Translations under genes and position numbers: made by a program | NCBI GenBank assembly: GCA_031180725.1 | Contig: JAPSLO010000003.1 | Location: forward strand, 338,548-402,547 | Direction of reading: 5' to 3' | From: Roseomonas sp. | GTDB lineage: Bacteria; Pseudomonadota; Alphaproteobacteria; Acetobacterales; Acetobacteraceae | DNA length: 64,000 nt | Shown here: in pieces, positions 43,662 to 53,228 of the stretch | Position numbering within the stretch: the first letter of the stretch is position 1 | Layout: every line of letters begins with the position of its first letter | The notes under the pieces: model-generated | The model's database searches: none | What the model was told of the DNA's origin: nothing | What the model saw: only the letters and a program-made list of their open reading frames with translations

Positions 43662-44531
43662 TCAGGCTTCCACCAGGTCGACGCTGACCTCCAGCGCCTG
43701 GCGGCCTCCGCCGAGCAGGATGCCTTTCACCGGGCTGACGTCGGCGTAGTCGCGTCCCCAGCCCAGCAGCACATGTTCGTCCCGCACCACCAGGTCGTTG
43801 GTGGGATCGAGGTCCACCCAGCCGTGGTGCGGGCCAAGCCAGCAACCCACCCAGGCATGGCTCTGGTCCGCCCCCTGCCGGCGCTGCTGGCCGGGCGGCG
43901 GGCGGGTGCGGACATAGCCGGAGCAGTAGCGGGCCGGCAGGCCCAGCGCGCGCAGCCCGGCGATCATCAGATGGGCAAAGTCCTGGCACACCCCTGCCCT
44001 TCCCGTCAGCACCTGGCTGACCGGGGTGGAGATGGTGGTGACGCCCGGCCTGAAGGCGAAGTCGCGCCTGATGCGCGCGATCAGGTCCAGCAGGCCCGCC
44101 AGGACCGGCCTTCCGGGCGGGAAGCTCTGCGCCGCGTAGGTGCCGGCTCCCGCATCGGCGGGCGCGAGTGGCGAGGGCAGCGCGAATTCCACCGCCTCCA
44201 CCCCGGCCAGGTCATCGGCGGCGCGGCGCACCTCCTCCCAGGGCGGGGTCTCGGCGGGCGGGGGCGGCGGGGCGAAGGCCACCTCCACCTCGGCCTCCAG
44301 CACCACCTCCAGCCGGTCATGCGGCTGTTCGATGGACAGCCAGGCCACGCCATTGCCGAAATGGTCCTGCCCATTCCGTCGGAAGCTGGTCGCGGGCGAC
44401 ACGGCGAGCGTGGCAGACCGCACCGTCTGGCCCGGCACCGCGCGCGGTGCCAGGTGCAGCAGATGCGTCGCCAGATCCACCGGCGTGGCATAGCGGTAGA
44501 GCGTCGCGTGACGCAGCGCGTAGCGGGTCAC
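43662..44531 (-). CDS. transglutaminase-like cysteine peptidase/ligase family protein
   Basis: This 289-residue protein has a Bact_transglu_N region at ~1-80 (YALRHATLYRYATPVDLATH). A transglutaminase core has catalytic Cys182 in GVCQDFAHLM, His225 in SHAWVGCW and Asp242 in DLDPTNDLVV. It has no signal peptide. Four-base overlap joins it to the ATP-grasp/alpha-E gene. It is the third gene of the cassette and may cleave or transfer an amide made by the other two products. Confidence 0.9.
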   Translation of the reverse strand: MTRYALRHATLYRYATPVDLATHLLHLAPRAVPGQTVRSATLAVSPATSFRRNGQDHFGNGVAWLSIEQPHDRLEVVLEAEVEVAFAPPPPPAETPPWEEVRRAADDLAGVEAVEFALPSPLAPADAGAGTYAAQSFPPGRPVLAGLLDLIARIRRDFAFRPGVTTISTPVSQVLTGRAGVCQDFAHLMIAGLRALGLPARYCSGYVRTRPPPGQQRRQGADQSHAWVGCWLGPHHGWVDLDPTNDLVVRDEHVLLGWGRDYADVSPVKGILLGGGRQALEVSVDLVEA

Positions 44532-47053
44532 CTGGTGAAGGGCCCCTGGCCCTCTCCGGCTGCAGCGGAAGGCGGCGCGGGCTCTTCCTCTTCCCCCAGG
44601 GCGCGCGGCTGCACATGGGAAACGTAGCGCCGCGCGACGGTGTCGGAGAGCGCACCGATCTCGCTTTCCAGCGCCAGCAGGGCATCGGGCAGTTCGGACG
44701 CGGCCACCAGCCCATCCGGCGCGGTGCGCACCGCATCCACCAGCGCCTGCGGCCGTGCGGCCAGCGCGGCGGCGGTGACCGCAAGTCTGTCGCCGGGCTC
44801 GCCGAGTTCCGCCAGCCGGTCCGCCACCGCCTGCAGCTGAAAGGCCAGCGCGCGCGGATTGCCCGGATCGGCCAGCACCAGATCCAACACCGGCGCGGCC
44901 TGCACCGTCGCCAGGTAGCGCGCGCGGTAGGTGAGCGTGGAATCGCAGATCTCCAGCGCCAGCCGCAGCCCAGCCTCGATCCGCCCTGGCGGCTCGGAGA
45001 GAGCATGGCCGATGCTGCGCGCGGTGCCTTGGGCGCGCTCGATCCGGCGGCCGAGGTCAAGGAACATCCAGGCACCGCCGCGCACCATGTTCTCCGCGGC
45101 GAGGCCCGCCAGGTTGGTGCAGGCGCGGATGATGGCGGTCGCGGCCTCGGCCAGCGCGTCCAGCCCGGCGCTGCCCCGGCCGAGCTTGGCCCGGCCTTCC
45201 TGGCTGAGCTGCGCCAGCGCCGCCCACATGTCATGCGTCAGTCGGTCGCGCACCGCGGCTTGCGGGCGTTCCACCCATTCGACCATCTGCAGCAAGGCGC
45301 CGGTGGGGCCGGCGGCGGCCATGATGGCGCGCGGCAGCAGAGCGCCATCGGGTGGGCTGGCGGCGCCCTGCGCGTCCAGCACGCCGGCGGCGGCCAGGCA
45401 GCGTGCCAGGATGCGGATCTCCGCCATTTCGCGCGGCAGGGCGGCGCCGCGCAGCAGGCGTTGCAGAAGCGCGCGGGTCAGCCGCGCCGCGGCTTCCAGC
45501 CTTTCGAGGTAGCGGCCCAACCAATAGACCTCGTCCGCGACGCGGCTGGGCAATTCGCCGGAGGAGCGGCGGATGGCCAGCGTCGCGGCGCGCGATGCGG
45601 GTGGGCCCATGATGTCGGCGCTGTCCTCGGTTAGAACCCAGACATCCTTGGCGGCACCGCGGCGCGCGGGCGGCATGGCGATCCCCTCCTGTCCGGCCTC
45701 GCCCAGCACATGCGCCAGGCCGCCGGGCATGGCGCGCCATTCGCCACTGGAATCGCGCGCGAGGAACATGCGCAGGATGAGCGAGGCGGGTGTCAGGCGC
45801 TCGCCCACCAGAGTGGGCGCGGCGGAAGGCGGCACCGGTCTTGTGGCGGCGTAGCGCCAGGGCTCCGCGGCATTGGCGGCGGCGAAGGCCTCCAGCGCAC
45901 CGAGCCGCACCGCTTCGCTGGGTTCGAAGGCGGAGCGCAGGCGCCAGGCTTCCGGCGCGGCGCGCAGGCGTTCCCGTGCGGCGGCATCGCCGAGCCACAG
46001 CGTCTCCACCTGCGGCAGGTCCAGATCCTGGCCGAGAAGCTGGCGCGCGGCGGCGGGCAGATAGGGGTGCAGGCCAGGCGCCTCGGCCGCCATGGAGCCG
46101 GGCGAATTCACCATTCGCACCGCCCCTGCCCGATGCGCGCCCATCAGCCCGGGCACGCCGACGCCCGGCTCGAATTCCAGCGGGTCGCAGGCGCTGCCCT
46201 TGATCCGGCGCAGGATCACATCCACACGGCGCAGGCCGCGCAGCGTCTTCAGGAAGACCTCGCCGCCGCGCACGGTCAGGTCGCCGGGCTCCACCAATTC
46301 CAATCCGAGTTCGCGCGAAAGGAAGAGGTGTTCCAGCCAAGTCTCCTGCCGCGCGCCGCCGGTCATCAGGGCGATGCGGGGATTGTCCACGCCCTCCGGC
46401 GCCAGGGCCTGCAGGCCTGCCAGCCAGGCATCGAAGAAGGGGCGCAGGGTGCGCACCTGCATGGGGCGGAAGATCTCGGGCAGGATGCGGCCAAGCAGGG
46501 CGCGGTTCTCCGCCGCGAAGCCCACGCCATTGGCGCCGCCGCAGCGATCCGCCAGCACACGCCATCTGCCATCCGGCCCGCGCACCAGGTCGGCGCCGTA
46601 GAAGGTCAGGCGCGGAAAGGGCCGCTGGCCGGGTTCGTGACAGGGCCGCAGGTAGTGCGGATTGGCGTAGACCAGCCGCGCCGGCACGGCACCGGAGGCG
46701 AGCAGCGTCTGCGGGCCGTAGAGATCGTCCAGCACTGCCGAGAGCAGCCGCGCGCGCTGCGCGAGCCCCGCTTCCAGCGCGGCGAAATCGGCGGCGGTGA
46801 GGATCAGCGGCACCGCGTCGCAGCGCCAGGGGCGCCGCGTGCGGCCACGCTCGCCGGCGGCCGAAGCCTCCAGCACGGTGGCGACGCTTTCCTCCTCGAA
46901 GGCGCGGTCCAGGCGCCGGGCGCGCTGCGCCAGCGACCCGTAGCCGAGCGCCGAGAAGGCGCCCAGCAGGGGCTTCCAGACGGGACGGATGCGGCCCTGG
47001 CCGTCCACCATCTCGTCGAGTTGCAGCGGGGCTCCTCCCGCAGGCGCCGCCAA
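44528..47053 (-). CDS. circularly permuted ATP-grasp ligase fused to alpha-E domain
   Basis: This 841-residue protein has an N-terminal circularly permuted ATP-grasp region (~70-470, with RWRVLADRCGGANGVGFAAE, RVDVILRRIKGSACDPLEF and VRMVNSPGSMAAEAPG). An all-helical alpha-E domain (~500-815, with ADEVYWLGRYLERLEAAARL and MVRGGAWMFLDLGRRIERAQ) follows. In many genomes these are two genes; here they are one polypeptide. The predicted reaction is ATP-dependent amide or peptide bond formation on an unknown substrate. A TTG at 47053 is the likely start, six bases after the amidoligase gene. Confidence 0.88.
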   Translation of the reverse strand: MAAPAGGAPLQLDEMVDGQGRIRPVWKPLLGAFSALGYGSLAQRARRLDRAFEEESVATVLEASAAGERGRTRRPWRCDAVPLILTAADFAALEAGLAQRARLLSAVLDDLYGPQTLLASGAVPARLVYANPHYLRPCHEPGQRPFPRLTFYGADLVRGPDGRWRVLADRCGGANGVGFAAENRALLGRILPEIFRPMQVRTLRPFFDAWLAGLQALAPEGVDNPRIALMTGGARQETWLEHLFLSRELGLELVEPGDLTVRGGEVFLKTLRGLRRVDVILRRIKGSACDPLEFEPGVGVPGLMGAHRAGAVRMVNSPGSMAAEAPGLHPYLPAAARQLLGQDLDLPQVETLWLGDAAARERLRAAPEAWRLRSAFEPSEAVRLGALEAFAAANAAEPWRYAATRPVPPSAAPTLVGERLTPASLILRMFLARDSSGEWRAMPGGLAHVLGEAGQEGIAMPPARRGAAKDVWVLTEDSADIMGPPASRAATLAIRRSSGELPSRVADEVYWLGRYLERLEAAARLTRALLQRLLRGAALPREMAEIRILARCLAAAGVLDAQGAASPPDGALLPRAIMAAAGPTGALLQMVEWVERPQAAVRDRLTHDMWAALAQLSQEGRAKLGRGSAGLDALAEAATAIIRACTNLAGLAAENMVRGGAWMFLDLGRRIERAQGTARSIGHALSEPPGRIEAGLRLALEICDSTLTYRARYLATVQAAPVLDLVLADPGNPRALAFQLQAVADRLAELGEPGDRLAVTAAALAARPQALVDAVRTAPDGLVAASELPDALLALESEIGALSDTVARRYVSHVQPRALGEEEEPAPPSAAAGEGQGPFTR

Positions 47054-47058
47054 ATCGG

Positions 47059-50000
47059 TCAGGCGAACCTTCTCAGGTCAAGGGTTCTCGGGTGCTGGCG
47101 TGACGCGGCGTGCCGCGGCTCCGCCATGGTGCCCGGAGTGTGGCCGAAGGGGAAGAAGCGCGCGCGCCGGCGCGCCTCGGCTTCGTTCGCATTGACCGGA
47201 AAGGTCTGGTAGTTCCGCCCGCCCGGATGCGCCACATGGTGCGTGGCGCCGCCCAGGCTGCGGCCGGTCCAGCTGTCCCAGATGTCGAAGACCAGCGGCG
47301 ACTGGGCGCGAATCGTGGGATGCAGGGCGGAAACCGGGTCCCAGGCCTTGAAGCGAACGCCGGCGACGTATTCGCCTTCCGTGCCGGTGGCCTGCAGCGG
47401 CACCGCCGCGCCGTTGACCGCAAGCGTGAAGCGCTCAGGCACCCAGCCGGTGACCTTGGCCTGAATGCGTTCCACGCTGCTGTCCACATAGCGCGCGGTG
47501 CCGCCGGCGGTCGCTTCCTCGCCCAGCACATGCCAGGGCTCCAGCGCGTGACGCAGTTCCAGTTCCATGTCGCGCACCACGATCGCGCCGATCTTCGGGA
47601 AGCGGAATTCCAGATGCGGCGCGAACCAGGCGGGATCGAAGCCGAAGCCAAGGCCGCGCAGCTCCTCCAGCACATCCAGAAAGTCGGTCTCGACATAGTG
47701 GGGCAGCATGAAGTCGTCGTGCAGGCGCGTGCCCCAGTGGATCAGCTTGCGGTCATAGGGCCGTTCCCAGAGGCCGGCGACCAGCGCGCGCAATAGAAGC
47801 TGCTGCACCAGCGACATGCGGGCATGGGGCGGCATCTCGAAGCCGCGCACCTCCACCAGGCCGCGCCGGCCGGAGGGACCGGAGGGATCGTAGAGCTTGT
47901 CGATGCTGAATTCCGTGCGGTGGGTATTGCCCGTCATGTCCACCAGCAGGTTCCGGAAGATTCGGTCCACCAGCCAGGGCGGCACCTCCGAACCCGGCGG
48001 CGGCACCTGCGAGAAGGCGGTCTCCAGTTCGTACACGGCATCCGAGCGCGCCTCGTCCACGCGCGGATGCTGGCTGGTGGGGCCGATGAACTGGCCGCTG
48101 AACAGGTAGGACAGCGAAGGGTGGTTGTGCCAGAAGCCGACCAGCGACTTCAGCAGGTCGGGGCGGCGCAGGAAGGGGCTGTCCGCCGGCTCGGCGGCGC
48201 CCATCACCATGTGGTTGCCGCCGCCGGTGCCGACATGCTTGCCGTCCAGCGCGAATTTCTCTGCGGCGAGGCCGACCTGGCGGGCTTCCTCGTACAGCGT
48301 CGTGGTACGCTCGGTCAGCTCGTCCCAGCTTGTTGCGGGGTGGACATTCACCTCGATCACGCCGGGGTCGGGCGTGATGGAGAAATTCAGCAGCCGCGGG
48401 TCGGAAGGCGCCAGGTAGCCTTCCAGGAAGATCTTGCGGCCCGTCTCCTGCGCCGTGACCTCGATCGCCGCGACCAGGTCGAGCCAGTCCTGGGCCAGCG
48501 CCAGCGGCGGCAGGAAGACATGGATCATGCCGCTGCGCGCTTCCACGCAGAGCGCGGTGCGGATCACGCCGGGCTCCTCCCGGCCCGGCTCCGGCACCGG
48601 CATCACAGTGATTCGGGCGCGGCCCTCGGGGTACTCGCGGCGCGGGCGGAGCGGCTCGCGCGGGGCGAAGGGATCGCGTTCCGGCTCGACTTCGATCGTG
48701 GTGTCGGACGCCCAGGGCAGGCTGTCGAGCGGCAGGCGGAAGCCAATGGGGCTGTCGCCCGGCAGCAGGAACAGCGCGCCGTCGCGGAAGCTCCACCTGG
48801 CGCTTTCCCAGGCGCGGTCGGCGCCGATGCCGGCGCGGCGCAGCGGCAGGACGGAGCCCACTTCCGAAGCCAGGCCCTGCCCGAAGACGCGGCGCAGCCT
48901 GGCACGCTCCATCCCGTCCTTCAGGCGGCTGTCCTCGGCGAGGACATTCGCGGGCAGACGGCCCTCGCGCCACAGATAGTAATGGGTGTCCTCATGCGCG
49001 GGGATGCGTAGCGCCGGGTCGAGGCCCAGCTTGGCGGCCAGGCGCGCAGTGAAGTCGGCGGCATCGGTGGCGGTCGCCGTGTCGGCGTCGTCGTCTGAGG
49101 CGAGCAGCGCGGGGTCTGTCCAGACCGGCTCGCCATCCGCACGCCAGTGGCAATGCAGCGCCCACCGGGGAAGCTGCTCGCCGGGGTACCACTTGCCCTG
49201 GGCATAGGTCAGCACCGCGCCCGGCGCCCAGAGCGGCTGCAGGCGGCGCAGCAGGCGGCCGGCATAGCGGCGCTTTGTGGGGCCCAGCGCATCGGTGTTC
49301 CATTCGGGCGCGTCGCGGTCGGTTTCCGCCACGAAAGTCGGTTCCCCGCCCACCGTCAGGCGGAGCTGCCCGGCTTCCAGCGCGCTGTCCACCTTCCGGC
49401 CCATGGCCACCACGGCCTGCCACTGGTCTTCCGTGTAGGGCTTGGTGACGCGGGGGGTTTCCGCCACGCGGCGGACTTCCATGTGGAAGCCGAAGCTGGT
49501 CTCGCATTCATCCACCGCGCCGGTGATCGGCGCGGCGGAGGCCGGCTCCGGCGTGGCGGCCAGCGGGATATGCCCTTCCCCCGCCAGCAGGCCGGAGGTG
49601 GGATCCAGCCCGATCCAGCCGGCGCCGGGGACATAGACCTCGCACCAGGCATGCAGGTCGGTGAAATCGGCGGGCGGGCCGGCGGGGCCTTCCACCGGCT
49701 TCACATCCGGCACAAGCTGGACGAGGTAGCCGGAGACGAAGCGCGCGGCGAAGCCGAGGTGACGCAGGATGTTCACCAGCAGCCAGCCGCTGTCGCGGCA
49801 GGACCCCTTGCGGTTGGTCAGCACCTCCTCCGCCGTCCAGACGCCGGGCTCCATCCGCACGATGTAGCCGATCTCGGTGGACAGGCGCTGGTTCAGCCCC
49901 ACCACGTAGGAGACGGTGTTCGGCGCTGCCCGCGGGATGTCCTTCAGATAGGCCTCCAGCAGCGGGCCCGGCGCGGCGACACGGCGGAAGGGCGCCAGCT

Positions 50001-50337
50001 CGGCGGCCAGGTCCGGGTCGTAATCGAAGGGGAAGATCTCCGCCTGCGGCTCCACGAAGAAGTCGAAGGGGTTGACGGTCGCCATGTCGGCGATCAGGTC
50101 CACCGTCACCTCGAAATGCCGCACCCGCTCCGGGAAGACGACGCGGGCGACGAAATTGCCCTGCGGGTCCTGCATCCAGTTCAGGAAATGCGGCCTGGGC
50201 GAGATGTTCAGCGAATAGGAGAGGATCGGCGTGCGGCTGTGGGGGGCGGGGCGCAGGCGGATCAGCTGGGGCGACAACCCGACCAGACGGTCGTAGTCGT
50301 AGCGCGTGCGGTGCGTCAGCGCAGCGTGGATGCTCAT
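47059..50337 (-). CDS. transglutaminase fused to DUF2126 putative amidoligase
   Basis: This 1092-residue protein has an N-terminal Bact_transglu_N region (~1-85) and a transglutaminase core with Cys180 (RKGSCRDSGWLL), His229 (DLHAWCEVYV) and Asp245 (GLDPTSGLL). Residues ~290-1085 are DUF2126, a predicted glutamine-synthetase-like COOH-NH2 ligase (LRLTVGGEPTFVAETDRD, KHVGTGGGNHMVMGAAEP). The gene heads the three-gene cassette and diverges from the SDR genes. Published comparative work on amidoligases places such sets in peptide-modification or small-peptide synthesis; the product is not known. Confidence 0.9.
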   Translation of the reverse strand: MSIHAALTHRTRYDYDRLVGLSPQLIRLRPAPHSRTPILSYSLNISPRPHFLNWMQDPQGNFVARVVFPERVRHFEVTVDLIADMATVNPFDFFVEPQAEIFPFDYDPDLAAELAPFRRVAAPGPLLEAYLKDIPRAAPNTVSYVVGLNQRLSTEIGYIVRMEPGVWTAEEVLTNRKGSCRDSGWLLVNILRHLGFAARFVSGYLVQLVPDVKPVEGPAGPPADFTDLHAWCEVYVPGAGWIGLDPTSGLLAGEGHIPLAATPEPASAAPITGAVDECETSFGFHMEVRRVAETPRVTKPYTEDQWQAVVAMGRKVDSALEAGQLRLTVGGEPTFVAETDRDAPEWNTDALGPTKRRYAGRLLRRLQPLWAPGAVLTYAQGKWYPGEQLPRWALHCHWRADGEPVWTDPALLASDDDADTATATDAADFTARLAAKLGLDPALRIPAHEDTHYYLWREGRLPANVLAEDSRLKDGMERARLRRVFGQGLASEVGSVLPLRRAGIGADRAWESARWSFRDGALFLLPGDSPIGFRLPLDSLPWASDTTIEVEPERDPFAPREPLRPRREYPEGRARITVMPVPEPGREEPGVIRTALCVEARSGMIHVFLPPLALAQDWLDLVAAIEVTAQETGRKIFLEGYLAPSDPRLLNFSITPDPGVIEVNVHPATSWDELTERTTTLYEEARQVGLAAEKFALDGKHVGTGGGNHMVMGAAEPADSPFLRRPDLLKSLVGFWHNHPSLSYLFSGQFIGPTSQHPRVDEARSDAVYELETAFSQVPPPGSEVPPWLVDRIFRNLLVDMTGNTHRTEFSIDKLYDPSGPSGRRGLVEVRGFEMPPHARMSLVQQLLLRALVAGLWERPYDRKLIHWGTRLHDDFMLPHYVETDFLDVLEELRGLGFGFDPAWFAPHLEFRFPKIGAIVVRDMELELRHALEPWHVLGEEATAGGTARYVDSSVERIQAKVTGWVPERFTLAVNGAAVPLQATGTEGEYVAGVRFKAWDPVSALHPTIRAQSPLVFDIWDSWTGRSLGGATHHVAHPGGRNYQTFPVNANEAEARRRARFFPFGHTPGTMAEPRHAASRQHPRTLDLRRFA

Positions 50338-50502
50338 CGGGGGTCGGGCCTGGGGGGAGAAAGGTACGAATCGCTATCCCATTGAGTGCCCCTCCGCCGC
50401 AAGGGCGGAGAGATGCCAGGGCCGTCATGGCTGGACCGCCCCCACGCCTGGACAGCGCGCCGCCCCGGGGCCACCCTCCCGCCCAGAAACCCTGGGGGAG
50501 AG

Positions 50503-51255
50503 ATGTCCATGGCGCAGAAATTCGCGCTGGTGACGGGTGCCGGTTCCGGCGTGGGGCGCGCGGCAGCCCTGGCCCTGGCCGCGGATGGCTGGGCGGTGGC
50601 GCTGCTCGGCCGCCGGGCCGATGCGCTGGAGGAGACGGCGAAGCTCGCCGGCGGAGCGAAGACGCTGGTACTGTCGGCCGACGTGACGGACCCGGCGGCG
50701 GTGGAAGGCGCCTTCGCCAAGCTGAAGGCGGAATTCGGCCGGCTGGACCTGCTGTTCAACAATGCCGGCACCAATGTTCCCGGCACTCCTTTCGAGGAGC
50801 TGACCTGGGAACAGTGGCGCAAGGTGGTGGCCACCAACCTGGATGGCATGTTCCTCTGCGGCCACGCCGCCTTCCGCATAATGAAGGAGCAGTCGCCGCA
50901 GGGCGGGCGCATCATCAACAACGGCTCGATCAGCGCCCATGCGCCGAGGCCGGGCAGCGCGCCCTATACCGCCACCAAGCATGCGGTGACGGGCCTGACC
51001 AAGTCCATGAACCTGGATGGCCGCCGCTTCGACATCGCGGTGGGCCAGATCGACATCGGCAATGCGATGACGGCCATGGCCGAGCGCATGGCCCGCGGCG
51101 TGCCGCAGGCCGACTGGACGGTGAAGCCGGAGCCCCTGATGGACGTGAACCATGTGGGCAAGGCGGTGGCCCAGATGGCCGCCTGGCCGCTGGAGACCAA
51201 TGTGCTGACCATGACCATCATGGCCACGAAGATGCCCTTCGTCGGCCGCGGCTGA
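50503..51255 (+). CDS. SDR-family oxidoreductase
   Basis: This 250-residue Rossmann enzyme starts at an ATG with GGGGGAGAG just ahead. Cofactor motif [33 protein letters not shown] and the active site [18 protein letters not shown] (Ser, Tyr, Lys) are all present. The substrate is unknown. It is followed 27 bases later by a second SDR gene. It starts 165 bases from the divergent amidoligase gene. Confidence 0.9.
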   Translation: MSMAQKFALVTGAGSGVGRAAALALAADGWAVALLGRRADALEETAKLAGGAKTLVLSADVTDPAAVEGAFAKLKAEFGRLDLLFNNAGTNVPGTPFEELTWEQWRKVVATNLDGMFLCGHAAFRIMKEQSPQGGRIINNGSISAHAPRPGSAPYTATKHAVTGLTKSMNLDGRRFDIAVGQIDIGNAMTAMAERMARGVPQADWTVKPEPLMDVNHVGKAVAQMAAWPLETNVLTMTIMATKMPFVGRG

Positions 51256-51282
51256 CCGGGGCGGCAGGATAGGAGCAGGCGG

Positions 51283-52038
51283 ATGAACAAGCTGGACCTG
51301 GCGGGGCGCGTGGCCATCGTCACCGGCGGGGCGCGCGGCATCGGCCTGGCGGTGGCGCAGCGCATCGTCGCCTCGGGCGGTGCCGTCTCCATCTGGGACA
51401 TGGACGCGGCCAAGGCCGAGGAAAGCCGCGCAGCGCTCGCCGCCGGCGGCGCCAAGGTGACGGCCGAGGTGCTGGACCTGACGGAGGAAGCCGCCGTGGC
51501 TGCCGCCATGCAGCGCACCGTCGCCGCGCATGGCAAGCTGGACATCCTGGTGAACAATGCCGGCATCACCGGCGGCAACGCGCCGAGTTGGGAGATCCCG
51601 GTGGCGCAATGGCGGCGCGTGATCGACGTGAACCTCAACGCGCCCTTCATCGTCGCCTCCGCCGCCGTGCCGCACCTGCTGGCCAATGGCTGGGGACGGG
51701 TGGTGAACATCGCCTCTGTTGCGGGGAAGGAAGGCAACCCCAATGCGGCGCATTACAGCGCCTCCAAGGCGGGGATCATCGGCTACACGAAGAGCCTGGC
51801 GAAGGAACTGGCGCAGAAGAACGTGCTGGTGAACTGCGTGACGCCGGCGGCCGCCAAGACCGACATCTTCAACCAGATGACCGAGCAGCACATCGCCTTC
51901 ATGCTCTCGAAGATCCCGATGGGCCGCTTCGTGGAGGTGGAGGAGATCGCCGCCCTGGTCTGCTGGCTGGCCAGCCCCGACTGCAGCTTCTCCACCGGCG
52001 GGGTCTTCGACATCTCCGGCGGGCGCGCGACCTATTGA
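51283..52038 (+). CDS. SDR-family oxidoreductase (FabG-like)
   Basis: This 251-residue enzyme has AIVTGGARGIGLAVAQRI, ILVNNAGITGGN and the Ser-Tyr-Lys site IASVAGKEGNPNAAHYSASK. The C-terminal FSTGGVFDISGGRATY fits the 3-oxoacyl-ACP reductase and sugar dehydrogenase branch. AGGAG precedes ATG 51283. It probably shares a transcript with the preceding SDR gene; glucokinase follows after 87 bases. Confidence 0.9.
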   Translation: MNKLDLAGRVAIVTGGARGIGLAVAQRIVASGGAVSIWDMDAAKAEESRAALAAGGAKVTAEVLDLTEEAAVAAAMQRTVAAHGKLDILVNNAGITGGNAPSWEIPVAQWRRVIDVNLNAPFIVASAAVPHLLANGWGRVVNIASVAGKEGNPNAAHYSASKAGIIGYTKSLAKELAQKNVLVNCVTPAAAKTDIFNQMTEQHIAFMLSKIPMGRFVEVEEIAALVCWLASPDCSFSTGGVFDISGGRATY

Positions 52039-52125
52039 GCCGATGCAGCGTTGACGCGCCGCGCCCCGGCCCCGCAAGGACGGGGCGGAGGAGGCGCGGA
52101 TGAGGCTGACTGCCCGGACAACGCC

Positions 52126-53058
52126 GTGAAAGCGCTGCTGGCCGATATCGGCGGGACCAATGCCCGTTTCGCCCTGCTGGATGGCGGGGCAGTTGGCGCG
52201 CCGCTGATTCTGCAGGTGGCCGCCCATCCCAGCGTGGAGGATGCGGTGGCCACCGCCCTGGCCCGACTGGCCCCGGAAGGCGGGGTGCAGCGGGCGGTGC
52301 TGGCGCTCGCCGGGCCCGTCGTGACCGAACCGGTGCGCCTGACCAACGCGCACTGGGCCGTCGCCTCCGCCCCACTGGCGGCGCGCTTCGGCTTCACCCA
52401 GGTGCGGCTGGTGAATGATTTCCTCGCGCTGGCCCATGCCCTGCCCCATCTGCGGCCCGGCGACGTGACACGCATTGGCGGCGGCACGGCCATCCCCGGC
52501 GCCCCGATGGTGGTCCTGGGGCCTGGCACGGGCCTCGGCGTGGCAGGCTTCATCCCCGGGGTGAACCTGGCCATCCCGACGGAAGGCGGCCACATCTCCC
52601 TGGCGCCGACCAACCCCAGGGAGGATCAGGTGGTCGCCGCCCTACGCGCCCGGCTGGGCCGGGCCGGGGCGGAACATGCGCTGTCCGGCCGCGGCCTGGC
52701 CAATCTGCATGCGGTGGTGGCGGAGTTGCAGGGTGCGGCCGTGCCGGTACGCGATGCCGCCGCGGTCGCCGCCGCCGCCGACAGTTGCCCCGTGGCGTCG
52801 GAGGCCATGGCCCATTTCCTGAACTTCCTGGCCGGCTGCGCCGGAGACATGGCGCTGGCCTGGGGCGCGCGCGGCGGGGTCTTTCTGGCCGGCGGCATCC
52901 TGCCGCGTCTCATCGACAGGCTCGATGCCGCCGATTTCCGTGCGCGCTTCGAGGCGAAGGAGCCGATGGCGCAATGGATGGCGGATGTGCCGCTGTCCCT
53001 TGTCACCCACCCTGCCCCGGCCTTTCTGGGGCTGGCCGCCATTGCGCAGGCCGGCTGA
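52126..53058 (+). CDS. glk: glucokinase (ROK-unrelated Glk type)
   Basis: This 310-residue enzyme starts at GTG 52126 with ALLADIGGTNARFALLDGG, the ATP phosphate motif of bacterial Glk. It continues with VNDFLALAHALPHL, VLGPGTGLGVAGFIPG and TEGGHISLAPTNPRE. It phosphorylates glucose to glucose 6-phosphate. It lies 170 bases upstream of glgP and in the same direction, supplying glucose 6-phosphate for glycogen metabolism. Confidence 0.92.
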   Translation: MKALLADIGGTNARFALLDGGAVGAPLILQVAAHPSVEDAVATALARLAPEGGVQRAVLALAGPVVTEPVRLTNAHWAVASAPLAARFGFTQVRLVNDFLALAHALPHLRPGDVTRIGGGTAIPGAPMVVLGPGTGLGVAGFIPGVNLAIPTEGGHISLAPTNPREDQVVAALRARLGRAGAEHALSGRGLANLHAVVAELQGAAVPVRDAAAVAAAADSCPVASEAMAHFLNFLAGCAGDMALAWGARGGVFLAGGILPRLIDRLDAADFRARFEAKEPMAQWMADVPLSLVTHPAPAFLGLAAIAQAG

Positions 53059-53228
53059 GTTGAACCGACCGCTGTTCTTGGAAGTGGAACGGTCAAGCTC
53101 GAGGAATACGCAAAAACACGCGAGACGCCGGACCGGAATGCCTTATACGGCGCAGCGATCCCAACCGGAGGAAATCAGCCGGTTGGACCTTGCCCAGCCT
53201 GGGCAGCGCAGAAGGAATACGCGCTTCA

